Under the pieces are notes generated by a model. It was given only the letters and a program-made list of their open reading frames with translations, ran no database searches and was not told the origin of the DNA. Position numbers and translations under genes: made by a program. This document shows, in pieces, positions 1 through 10,539 of a stretch of DNA of 64,000 bases; position 1 is the first letter of the stretch, and every line of letters begins with the position of its first letter. This stretch comes from Bryum argenteum (Eukaryota > Streptophyta > Bryopsida > Bryales > Bryaceae): positions 19,217,001-19,281,000 of the forward strand of contig CM073321.1 of the NCBI GenBank assembly GCA_037043015.1, in the 5' to 3' direction.

Positions 1-356
1 TGCTACAGCACCGAGGAGAATGACAACAACACATTCAACTCATGCACCCGTCCCACTAGAATCAGATCCGACCATGGACGCTCTGATAGGAGCTCGAACA
101 TCTTTCTGGGGCGGCCCAGGTCATTGAAAATAAACCACTGCAATCCAGCACTTCCAAGCTCCGGTGTGACCACGACATCAAAGGCGCAACTTCGAGTATA
201 TCAGGATTTCCATACTCACCTTACAGACGTTTAAGTAAAAGCTTCGAGTTCGGCGCGCGTTTTGATTGCCTCTCGTTTTGATTGACAACTATGTGATCTG
301 TAATACTCCGCGTAAAACTCCGCAAACAAGCTCGACTCGAACGATTGCGTACTCAC

Positions 357-476
357 ATTCTGCAGATCAAACTCGACGTTTTCTTCATTTGGCTGATTTG
401 TTACTTCATCTTGTTCCCCCAATCTTGCTATTTCTCCCTCGACTTGTACAAATTCAGCTCCTTCCTCCAACCCTAA
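357..476 (-). CDS. Possible internal exon, unknown acidic protein
   Basis: A 40-codon open stretch is bounded on the minus strand by a good acceptor (TCCAG at 477) and a strong donor (GTGAGT at 351-356), with phase 0 at both ends. The peptide is acidic (runs such as LEEGAEFVQVEGE). No partner exon was identified and no family is recognised. It could belong to the same kind of acidic protein as the gene at 1436-2170, but the two are not linked by any visible splicing. Confidence 0.2.
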
Positions 477-990
477 CTGGACATTGAAGAATCACTCACA
501 GTTCAGAAGCAAAGGGACGCCCTGAAAGATTATCGTTCTTATCGTGATTGTTGACGTCCACTTAATCCCAACTGCTAAATACAGCTACCTCTCTAGCAAA
601 GCTGGAATTTTGACTTGGCGGAGCTCTCCTGCAACGCTTTCTGTCAACCATCTGACATTTTCTACAAATACATTCATGCCGAGCTCTTTAATTAGCGGAT
701 TCATCCTACACGGCGGGTAGTGTCTAATTTTGGGTTCTACGAAGGGCAACGCTTGACGGAGCCTGCCGATGCCAGACGGCCAGGCCGAAGTTCTACGACG
801 TCGACACAGCGAGCTCGGAGGGGTCGTCCGGATCGAGGGGTGGCCTGCTCGGCGGGATGGCCTGTCACATGGTGGCCAGCTCGGCTGATGGAGCGGGGTG
901 AGGAACGGGTACCATGGAGTGGTATCAATACAATGACGGACATCGGGGTTGGGCGGAGCTGCGCCTGCGGGTTCAGGCTATCATGCGACT

Positions 991-1075
991 GCGATCGGGC
1001 TGCCATCGGGCAGCCATGGGGCTGCCATGGGCCTGCCATCGGGCTGCCATGGGGCTGCCATCAAGCTGCCATCTC
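991..1075. repeat. Short tandem repeat, GGGCTGCCAT unit
   Basis: About seven imperfect head-to-tail copies of a 10-12 bp unit (GGGCTGCCATC/G). It is a microsatellite-like array; the ORFs that cross it are explained by the repeat. Confidence 0.75.
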
Positions 1076-1435
1076 GACTAAACCTACTGTTAAATTTACT
1101 AGTATATTACTTCGTTTGCAAAATATTTATCAATACATTGTACTGTATTTTTTATCACCGCACTTAAGCAGTGTAATGGATTTTAATATGCTTTAAACGT
1201 ATGGCAACAAGACAAACGTATACTCATTAGTTTTAACATTTATATTGAAATCATGATACTCTCGTTCATATTTTTCTAAGAACCCCTTATATTCACATCA
1301 TTCTCTCATACATTTGAATACGCATGTTACGTACAATTCAAACCACTATCAAAACCATGTTTGCACTATAAAAAACATATTACTCAGACCTGTATCCTTA
1401 TATATCATGTATTCATATCATGTCAAAACTCAAAA

Positions 1436-2170
1436 CTACCTCATATTGATGAATGAACTCTTGTTGATCGTATACTTAACCAGCCTTAGGTCCTCCCAGT
1501 AAACCAGGAAGTAGGGTTTCTCATATACCTCCTCTAATTCTTCGACGCTTGTCTCAAATCCATCCGCTGCCTCATTCTGTGTCCCCTCCTGAGGAAAGGC
1601 TTGTGCTCTCTCGCCAATATCAGTGACTCTTTTCTCTTCAAAAGTTGTTGCTTCATCTCCTGATCCATCATCTTCTTCTTCCAACAATATTCGATCCTGA
1701 AGACAAACCATTTCGTTATTAATCCATATACGATTTCGAGAATATGTTTACTTTTACAAATATCCACATAATTGTATCATAGACGACTTCATTACCTCAT
1801 GTGTAGAGTCGACACCTCCATTGTCATGCCCATCCATGCAAACAGTCTCGCTAGACGTCCTGAACTGCCTGCTACGCCCTTCCTCCTCCTCTTCTTCACC
1901 TTCGTCCGTCCCCACACTCTCTGGGACACTCTCGAGGTTGAGCGAGCGCATCTTGATAGTCCGCCTAAATGGCGGTAGCACATCATCGTCAATCAGTAAA
2001 TCGTACCCGTCTGGCTCCTGATCATCGCCGCTCGAGCTTCTCCCATCCCGCTTCCGCAAAGCACTACGCCTCTGTGCTTTAGAATTGGTGAACTTCGTAC
2101 CACCCCTCCGCTTCTTCTTTCTCTGACCTATTTCCTTCCCTCTCTCGCTAGCGCTAGCGGTTTCGTCCAT
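1436..2170 (-). CDS. Two-exon gene, acidic low-complexity protein of unknown function
   Basis: Two minus-strand exons (2170-1796 and 1696-1436) join in phase 0 across a 99-bp intron with donor GAG|GTAATG and acceptor CTTCAG|GATCGA. The first ATG after an in-frame stop is at 2170. The product is about 211 aa: a basic patch near residues 10-45 (GQRKKKRRGG, likely nuclear localisation), then strongly acidic stretches (LIDDD, EGEEEEEE, LEEEDDGSGDE). No catalytic motif or known domain is visible. The basic-then-acidic layout suggests a nuclear or chromatin protein, but that is inference. The clean splice signals argue for a real gene. Confidence 0.5.
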
Positions 2171-2209
2171 GCTACTTGCAATGAGATAACTTCTCTCACG
2201 TTCCACCTA

Positions 2210-3757
2210 AGGAGTCCTAGACATCTCGCTGCAAATGAAGAGGTCGAATCATGAGTTTCAACTCCATTATATAAGTTCCTCCATGCGGCTACGAAACCCT
2301 GAACATCCAACGCGTATTCCCTATCCCTCGCTATCACGGAGTCTGACAATCCAAAATAAGCTTACTTCTGAACGCATCTATTATGCAACTAAACCTTTGA
2401 CAATGACTGCCGCCGTCACTTTACCTTCTACACCTACTTAATTTATCGACGAATCTAATATTTTTAAACTTAATTACTAAATGCAATTTTGTCAGTTCAG
2501 ATCATTTAAGTATTATAGGTAATGTGCTTTCAAATCATCATGCTCACGGTTAAGAGTATTCGGTATGTGTACGTTATATTATAATACATATGCAAACACC
2601 GTACACCAAATTCTCGTATTTGAACACTGCAAACCCAACTCAGATTCTCTTTCACCGCGCACTTGTTGATGGTGTCTTCTTTGCTTACGTCGATGATGGC
2701 ATCCTCCACTTCCTTACCTCCCGCTGCATACGTTATTGCCATTAGGTTTGAAGACTTAAGTCCTCCCATCTGCATTCCTCCGGGGGTGGATGGAGTGGCA
2801 GAAGTCACTCCATCGTGGCTAGCAATTTGTTTCGGGTTTGATGAGTCCTCTCTGTGGTTAGAGAAACATGTCTTGGATCCAAACTCTAATCTTGTTCAGT
2901 ACTCCGTCCTTGTTGAACCGATGGACCTACAGAGTAATTGAAAAATTTATAAGCTACGGCCCGGACAGTATCAACTTTATGGCTTGACAGAGTCCGTCAT
3001 GAACGCCTCCACCGTCCTCCCTACTCCTCGTAGTTCTTCTACCATCTCAAAAATGCTGAATTGGAGGGTCCTTGAGCTGAAACAAATTTCTTATTTTCCG
3101 TATGGAGGCCGCTCCGAGCATCACTTTAAAAAAAAAATCAATATCGCCGACCAATCCGGCCGAACCTGTCATGGGTCCGTGACGTTAGTGAAGTGAACAG
3201 CATGGTCTCGGTACAAGATGTTGGTGCTCATGTTCTATTATAACATGGCCATGCATGAGAGCGGATGGGTTGTGTCATAAAGAGTGTCGGAGTGTCGGTT
3301 TTAACGTCCCATGTAGCTGTGCCATGTCGGTGCTAATTGTAATGTGCTGGTACAGATGTGAGGAAAGGATGCTCAAGTGATTAGATTTCTTGTGAAAATG
3401 TAAGAGGATGCAGTGTCGGTGATTTCTCGTGAAAATGTAAGAAAAATCAAGTGGATTGTCATGAGAATTCGTGTCGGTGCCGAAGTGTCGGTTTCTAATT
3501 CGTAGAAATGTTGGTGCCTTACAGTCTAGCAAAAAAGCTGTTGGTGCTGCCGGTGCTGCCGGTGCTGTCGGCGATGCCGTTGATGGGTCGATGGGTTGGT
3601 GCAGATGAATGGGACGTCAAGGTGAAATCAAGGCAATCCGGTTTGCTCTCGTTTTATAGAAGAACGGTTTGGGAGGATAGCCAGCATCTCGAAGATCAGA
3701 CTTTTGGGCCATCTCTCATTCGAAGTTTGTTAGTCTTGCAGAGTTGAAGTCGATCAA
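2210..3757. other. No confident gene; short TGTCGGTG repeats
   Basis: Mostly non-coding. Around 3280-3600 the motif TGTCGGTG and a short direct repeat (CGTGAAAATGTAAG) recur, and 3540-3575 is a small GCCGGTGCT array. A weak minus-strand open stretch near 2711-2903 is discussed under rejected items. 3600-3757 is probably the 5' flank of the ADD gene. Confidence 0.4.
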
Positions 3758-4195
3758 ATGGCGGGGCATGCAGCCGATTTTGATCCTTTGTATTTGTATT
3801 CCTGCACTGCATGTGGAGAGAGAAAAATCCGTGCTTGTTTGATGGAGCATCCTCGTCTCGGTGTTGGAATTTGCATTTCGTGCAAACTTTTCTTGGACGA
3901 CGTTGTATTTACGAAGAACGTCCAGTATGATGATGAGCAATGCAATTGGTGTGGAGGAGACGAGTTTGTGATCCCCTGTGATTATTGTCACAAGGCGTGG
4001 TGTTCAGCGTGTATAGCACGGAACAAGGGAGACGACTACCTGAAGGACATGACGGGCAAGACTTGGGGGTGCTTCAGCTGCAATGTGTATGAAATACTGC
4101 CACTACAGACGATTTGGGAGGATATTTTAGAATTCACTTCAGAACCTGGTGATCGCAGCAGCAGTGATACAGAGACCGACTCCAACTATGACTAG
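3758..4195 (+). CDS. Small ADD-domain (ATRX/DNMT3-type) zinc-finger protein
   Basis: An intact 145-aa ORF starting MAGHAADFDP. Twelve cysteines fall in six CxxC pairs: C16/C19 and C39/C42 (GATA-like finger), then C62/C65, C74/C77, C82/C85 and C105/C108 (PHD-like finger). Motifs HPRLGV, QCNWCGG, CDYCHKAWC and CIARN match the ADD domain of ATRX and DNMT3. In those families ADD binds the histone H3 N-terminus unmodified at K4. Here the domain fills nearly the whole protein, followed by an acidic serine-rich tail (SSSDTETDSNYD). There is no helicase or methyltransferase part nearby, so it is either a stand-alone reader or the first exon of a longer gene (a conventional stop follows). Zinc ligands are all present. 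Confidence 0.8.
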   Translation: MAGHAADFDPLYLYSCTACGERKIRACLMEHPRLGVGICISCKLFLDDVVFTKNVQYDDEQCNWCGGDEFVIPCDYCHKAWCSACIARNKGDDYLKDMTGKTWGCFSCNVYEILPLQTIWEDILEFTSEPGDRSSSDTETDSNYD

Positions 4196-5063
4196 CTGAT
4201 GGATAGTTATAGAAGTTGTATGGCCTCGACTCACATTTGAAATGAGAGTTGGCATTGAATGTGATGAAATTTTTTAATACAAATTACAGACTTCGGCATT
4301 GCCGAGGACCGTGTTTGACAGCTTGACTCCATGCTTTGAAGTTCAAGTGAAGTGTTTGAAGTCCTTTCATCTGGGAATGTCATCCAAGTCGGAGCTGCTG
4401 CGGCTTCTTTTGCTGCTGCGGCTCGACCTCGACGGCCCTTCTTTCCTAGAGGTGAATCGTCAAGGTGACCATTCTATGCTAGTGCTGCTCCTCGCCCAGG
4501 ACCACGACCTTGTCCAGCTCCTTTTCCACGAGATGTGCCAGAAAATCTCAATAAGAAATGCAAGATAATAGTTGGAAAAGACCAGAGAAGGGATAAAAGC
4601 GGAGTATTTCAGAAGAGGTAATCCTGGTTCCAAAGTTTGCATTCAGAGTAAGGACATCCACCTTGGAAGCTCATCGTTGACATAACAGTGAAAACAAAAG
4701 TGGCCTGTGAGAGAGAAAAGTGATACCATAGCAGCAGGTTCATATTAATTCCTTCCAGCAAAGAATATGTTTTCGATGTTGGGGACACTACAATTACCTT
4801 AGAAACCTCTTGACATTAACAAATTGTCATCTAATGTCAAGTTTTGAGCTCAAGTCTAACCAATTTCAAGGAATTTAAACCTTATTTTCACAGGTTTGGG
4901 TCACTAAATCCACGGTAATAAGTCTAGAATATTCGAATATTCCCGTGAATATTCTAGAATAATTCCCCAATAAAACATATTATGCTATTTTTAGAAATTT
5001 TTTTACTAAAAATACAAAGTCAGCCCTAAATAATCAAAAATCTTACCGCTCACCGCTCACCGC
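4196..5063. other. Non-coding flank of the ADD gene
   Basis: Probable 3' UTR and spacer. 4380-4640 has codon-like composition on plus (an alanine/arginine/proline-rich reading), but no intact ORF or splice pair could be defended. 4927-4965 contains overlapping inverted repeats of GAATATTC. Confidence 0.4.
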
Positions 5064-6997
5064 TCAACGCTCACACGGTAGCAACGTCCCCATGTCACTA
5101 TCCTCCTCTTCTTCTATGAACTCACGGTCACGCTCATCTACCGAAACAGGGCCGAGGGCATTTGGGCCTGAATCCTCTGAGTGGACATTGTCTTCATACT
5201 AGTGAAGTGGTTCGGGCCCTAATTTTTTCTGTAGTACACGGCCATTAATATAAATATACACCAACGTCTTTGCCTTTTCTGGAGCCAACCGATTTTGGCT
5301 CTTGATGTGCACAAATGAGTCAGTACTCCAATTACGCTCACACGAACTAGGGTAACATGTAAGAGACAATATGCGTACTGCTCTTTTGGATAGGTACTGA
5401 TCTCCAATCCTATACCACCATTGATGGGGAATCATGTTTGTTGCACGCATGTTGAACGCAATGTCGGTGCTATATGGGCCTATACCTTGGTTATACTCTT
5501 CTAATTTGGACATGACGTCTTCATACTTCACACCCACCACGTCTTTTAATTTGAGGATTACACGATATAGCGCACGCAGGGCTACGCCGTCTTGCTTCAG
5601 TGCTGCATTCTCCTTGAGATATGGATTCAAGAGGGCAGCAGCATAATGAAGATCCGTAAAATACATGGCCCTCCTGGATTTGAATGAATCCTCCAATATT
5701 GTTGCAACATCTGGTTGGACGCTAAATATTGGATCCCTGAATGAAGTCACATGTTGATGCAATCCTTGTATTATGAGCCATGCCTTTTCCATTGCCGGTT
5801 TTTGGACATCAAACACGCGTAATGCTCTCAACACATCCTCCGTCATCTAAATGAAATTCTTACATTGCTGCTAGAAGGCCACGTCCTCAATGGTGCGCAT
5901 CACATTGCGAAAGGCGGTGGCAGCCTGCTCCCCTCCCATTCTGTCCCTCAATGTATTGGAATAGTTTCGAATACAGGGATGGTCTTTCAGTTCCTCTAGG
6001 ACCGGCTTGAGTTTTACGAGTTGGTCCAACATCAACATATTGCAAGCAAAGCGCGTCTCACCCGGCACGAGGATTGATAGTTTAGGACTCAATCCACGAA
6101 ATGTTGCCATTGTTGCATAATGGTTCCTAATATAATGGCACAACTTTCTTGCCTTCTCGATAAGGTCCTTGAAGATGTCGATCTTTGCCCAATCCTCCAA
6201 TAGAAGATCCAAAGCATGAGCAATGCATCCTTGCGAGAAAATCCATAGATACTCCTCGATGATACATTTCATTGCTCCAAGCATGTTTGCAGCATTATCC
6301 GTACACACCGCAGTCACATTCTTAGGTCCCACCTTCTCAATGAATACTTTAAGTTTTTCTACTATATACATCGTAGATTTCGTCTGCCTAGTGGTGTCAA
6401 TGCTTCCTAGAAATACATCTCCAGGTGGGTACGTCATCATCACATTCATTAGAGGCCTACGATTAACATCGTTCCAACCATCAGTGCATACGGACACCCC
6501 ATACGCGGTTTTTGCAAATTCAATTCTTGACTCAATCTCCTTCTCGACTCGCAATCTGCTGGGTTCTATAAGATTTGTTCAAAACAGGTGATACGATGGA
6601 GGAACATAGTCAAATCTCGCCTTGGAAGTTGCTAAACCGCTTCAATAAAAAACAGATTTCTGGCAACGTTGAATTGGATATTTGCTTCATAAAAACAATC
6701 TGCTCACATTTTATCCAATTCTCTCCTCTTCGTAGTGTTCAAAGATTCCTCCATGCTATGTTGGCGTATGGCAACAGACCTCGTGGAATTTGATGCTCCT
6801 CGGACCTGTGACATAGAGTGTCGATTGTCACGCTCCTCTACTACGTACGCATCTCTTCCTCTTGTATGAGGACTTCTACCCTTTACTCCACCACATGTGT
6901 TTGTATCAACAAATACATGGCATGAAGAACCACTAGGAATTGCCTTGGAGGGACCATCAGTAGTAAGATCTCCACCGTACGTGTCTTCATCAGTCAT
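5064..6997 (-). pseudogene. Decayed hAT transposase (DUF659 plus hAT dimerisation domain)
   Basis: Read on minus, the order is: a Ser/Thr-rich N-terminal part (6997 downward), the segment ADCFYEANIQFNVAR, a DUF659-like catalytic part (CTDGWND, CTDNAANM, QGCIAHALDLLLEDW) and the C-terminal hAT dimerisation region (LHYAAALLNPYL, PHQWWYR, SCERNWS). It aligns along its whole length with the better copy at 29994-32301. It is dead: in-frame stops at 6704, in the LFFIEAV segment, at 5871, 5847 and 5199, plus a frameshift near 6560. Where the other copy shows the ancestral residue, several stops are at Trp or Gln codons, consistent with single transitions. The tail beyond 5199 stays open in frame to a TGA at 5064. 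An N-terminal BED-like finger is missing, replaced by the G-rich array at 7035. Confidence 0.85.
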
Positions 6998-7034
6998 TCG
7001 GGCGGGAACTATGCCCCCATTTGGGCGGGTACAA

Positions 7035-7205
7035 CCTTAGGGTGCCTTGGGGGGGGGAGGGGGGGCGGATGCAGCGGAGGGGGGGGCAAGTAAATAGGGG
7101 TGAGGGAGGGTGAATAGGGGTGGAAGCAGGTGAGGAGGGCGAGTGTGGGGGGCAGAGAGGCGGGTGAGGGGGGGCAGCAGGGGGGTGAAGGGGGAGTGGA
7201 GGAGC
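7035..7205. repeat. G-rich low-complexity array
   Basis: Plus strand is almost pure G with runs of 4-9 Gs separated by short A/T/C spacers. It sits where the 5' part of the hAT relic should be. Similar arrays occur at 18070-18570 and 18795-18975. G-quadruplex potential is high. Proline-rich ORFs on minus are artefacts of this composition. Confidence 0.8.
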
Positions 7206-7210
7206 TTCCA

Positions 7211-8040
7211 CAAATCCAAGTCTTCCTTCTTCCTACTTCTCCCTCTTATTCAATTTAAAGCCAACACATGCCAATTCCCCCCTCTATTTCAGATTTAAGC
7301 TCCGACATCCCGATGTAACTCTTCTTCAAAAATTGAGCTATCATACTCGAATTCCTACTAATCTTAAAACAAGAAGAAGAATTTGAATGTAGATTGCGTT
7401 GAGAATTTAAAAAATAATTTGAAAATTAAGCTTTAATGTGCATGTAGTTTATCCTTACCAAAAGAAGACAATATTATGAAAAGAAGAAAATGTAGCTCAT
7501 AAATATTATAGTATTTGTAATGTGCACTTTGTTGTCAATCTATGTAGTTTTTTATGCTTTTGTTATATGTGTTTCTAAACAATTGTATACTTTCATATTT
7601 TTATAAATTTCATATATTTGTATAAATTGTAAACCATAGGATGTAAAATTTATTCATAATATAGCATTGGAAAGTAAACTCAAATTTACATAATACAACC
7701 CAATGATTTATTCTATATTTCTAATATTGTTTTAGATCGTAAATTCAAATACTTACACGTATTTTGTAATATTTGTAATATTGTTATAATTTGGGAACTT
7801 AAATCTTGAGTTTTTTTTTGAAATGGAATATTGTGAGCCATTCGAATGGCTCACATATAAGTTATTGAATATCTAGATGCAAAATACATTTGATTATAGT
7901 AGTTTGTGTAGTTCTTATAAACTAAATGCATTAAATTGGAGTTTATAGAATTAGGTTAGAAAGTTATTACAATGATTGTGAAAAACATTGAGAATAGCAA
8001 CTTAGTGACAATTACATGATTGTATGTTAGGAAGAATGAC
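7211..8040. other. AT-rich non-coding DNA
   Basis: No supported gene; homopolymer-rich, typical intergenic sequence up to the left terminal repeat of the element at 8041. Confidence 0.6.
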
Positions 8041-8858
8041 TGGGTAGAAGCACACTAAGGGTGTACAAAAAGGTTGTCACAAAGTGCTATTTTTTGAAGA
8101 TTTATGCATTCAATTTGTTGTAGAGTTTTAAATACTATCTCTTTGAGAAATGGTATGGAAAAATATAGTTGTATATATAGATGAGGAAAAAAACTTCTCC
8201 TTTCTATTAATAAACTCCTCATGGCTTGGCCGTAGTGACTATATTTATATATCAAGGTTGTGACAGACAAAGTATATATTTTTTTTAAATATACTTCATT
8301 TTGTAGGTTTTAGGTTATAGATTTCGATTACCTCTTCATTATAAGTGTAATATATGTTTATAAAGCATATTGTGTGAAAAAATTCTCAAAAATTTGCTAT
8401 TTACTCAATAATTTAAAAAAAAAATTGGGTTAGTTTAGAAAGTGGCTCATTATAGGGGAAAAAAAGTTTTTTTATGAATTTTTGAATTGGCCCTTATAGA
8501 AGAGATAGCTTATAACGTGGGCCTCCTAAAAGTGTGTGCCGTAGAAGCATTTTCCTACCCAATTCATTAACTTAATAAATCCAAGGATCTGGCAGGGTGC
8601 ATATACTATTTGTACTCTTGCAGTACTGCAACATACTTTGTACGGTCACTCAGCCAATGGTAGATGGCCATGTGTCATTCTAATTCCTACTTTATTGCCA
8701 GTAGTCCACTTTAGACGCCTAAGATTGATCTGATAGAGAGAATCAAAGGTTCCGGCAATTTTACGGTTACGAAATCCCAAAGCATTCCTGAAAAGTGATA
8801 TACTTAACATACTTAGATTTTTTCCCAAAGTGTACCCACCTTAGTGTGCTTCTACCCA
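8041..8858. mobile_element. Non-autonomous TIR transposon, 818 bp
   Basis: The left end starts TGGGTAGAAGCACACTAAGG; the reverse complement of the right end (ending 8858) is identical for 20 bp, and a TGTAC block lies just inside both ends with a small offset. The interior is AT-rich with no coding capacity. Flanks read ...GAATGAC and ACTAACTT..., so no clear target-site duplication can be called (at most AC). The superfamily is unresolved. Confidence 0.7.
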
Positions 8859-8879
8859 ACTAACTTATTAGAATTGAAG

Positions 8880-9860
8880 AATATTAGATGTTAGGTATTA
8901 TTAGAGTTAGAGGTAGATAGGTAATTGAGAAAGCAACAAGGTAAGAAGGAATGTGAGAGAATGTAGCTATGGAAATTTGAAATGTGTGACCTAATATGAG
9001 AAGAACATGCAAGTAGGATCTATGTGAAGATTGTGTGTGGGTGTGAGTATGGATAGGTTAGAGTAGGAGTTAGGAGAGTTGGAGTTTTCAACCCTAGAAG
9101 GTGGCTGTCAACTTTGAACAACAATTACAACCGATTAAAGACGGATCCTGAAGAGTCCTTTTAAAGAGAGGAGTGTCTTCAAACTGGCTTTCCGAAAAGC
9201 TTAGGCTCGTGGTCATAGGAGGAACGAAAAGGGAGATATGACGATTCTTGTGAGGAGACTTCACCGGCTTGCTGCGGACGGCGCGGCTCAAGACTAATAA
9301 CTTTGGAGGAGGATTTCTACCACTAGGAGACGATTCTTGGAGCAAGATTTGATGGAGAAGTGCGCCTTCAAGCTAGCTTTCTAAGAAGCCTAGGACGGAG
9401 GGGTGGCTGCCACTTTAGTAGCCGTATGTCTATTGTGGAGGGCAATTAGAAGGCCCAACTTTGGAGGGTCATATCTCAAGATTTAAGAAGAACCAGAAGA
9501 CAAACGTTTAGATTCACATGCGTCCTCAAGCTCGCTTTCCATGGAGTCCTAGCTTGCTCCAAGAAGAGCAAGGTTGAGGGACTGACAACCATTTTAGTGG
9601 CCAGCGGTCCAGCTGCCAGTTGGACACTGGTAGTAATCCTTTCCTTTGCACTATTTGTGATTTTAATTACAATTCATGCGCTCCTGGTGATTGTGTAAGA
9701 TTGCATGTTTGGTCTTAGTGTATGCATGGTTGCTATCTCATTCTTAGAGTCCATTGCTTGGAAGGGCTAGGTAGGTGTCTCCATTTTCCATCGGCCCAAC
9801 TCTATGGCTTTTCTTCCTACCGGTTGAATTGCTCATAGAATTTGGTGCGTTTGCTGGGAG
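8880..9860 (+). mobile_element. Relic of an LTR retrotransposon: LTR end and primer-binding-like site
   Basis: Near 9838-9860 the sequence TTTGGTGCGTTTGCTGGGAG follows a CTCA that could be an LTR 3' end. This resembles the TTTGGCGCCGTTGCCGGGGA-like stretch that follows the LTR in many plant Ty3 (Tat/Athila) elements. Upstream 9100-9600 carries degenerate internal repeats (CTTCAAGCTAGCTTTC, CCTCAAGCTCGCTTTCC) common in long LTRs. No gag/pol and no second LTR are visible, so boundaries are approximate. Confidence 0.35.
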
Positions 9861-10539
9861 AGAGTGTCATCTAACTTGTGGTAAAAGTGTGTGAAATGAT
9901 TTTTGAAAGATATGCGTACGGACTAGGAGCTTGAAGGCATGTGTGTTGTTTGTGTTTGTGTTTTCATTTCATTTGCAATTGTGGGTTGAGCGTTTTGTGG
10001 GTGTTGTTGCCCTTGCGAGTAGCTCACAACATTGCGTCGTAAGTGTGAAGAGGATTGTGCCACCATTGTTGGGTGGGGCTCCTTTGGTGTTGTATTAGTC
10101 GCTTTTTTTTATTAGGTCGTGGTTTCTGTATGACGGTGAGGTCGAATTAGGGGCCGGCGGGACTATTTATGCCGTTTGAAATTGGGGGAATTGGGAGTGA
10201 TGCCCCCAGGATCCTAAGAACTTGTGAATGCAGGTTGAACATACATGTTGTCTTTTACCCGTCCATCACACCTTTTGTGGTCTATCCATGTGCGAACTTA
10301 AGGAATAATTTTAAATTCTTGTAAACCTTTTGTAGATCTAAAAATCCAAGTGGGAAATTGGAAGTGGATTGGGTGATGCCGCCCATTCAAGAACTGGCAC
10401 GAGGTTCTTGATTGGTTATCACTTCCACTTGCATGGCTCAAAGCATGCGCTTGGTATGTGGGTCATGTTGTTTCAACAGAAAATCGATGCATCGATGGTT
10501 CAAAATGTCATTCTATTCCGATTCAGCCGTTGCACACTT
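9861..10539. other. Non-coding, probable leader of the LTR relic
   Basis: GT-rich sequence after the primer-binding-like site, without a supported ORF. The next recognisable sequence is the RING-family pseudogene on minus. Confidence 0.4.

Noticed and set aside
720-1196. 158-aa ORF over the GGGCTGCCAT repeat
   Set aside because: Low-complexity composition, competing ORFs on both strands, no domain or splice support.
2711-2903. Minus exon with GSKTCFSNHRED... and donor GGAG|GTAAGG
   Set aside because: The frame is open for about 60 codons and the donor is good, but no acceptor, partner exon or family was found; the plus strand is equally open.
4299-4568. Plus ORF after the ADD gene
   Set aside because: Leucine-rich reading of a CTG/CGG-rich 3' flank; three frames are partly open and none has a motif.
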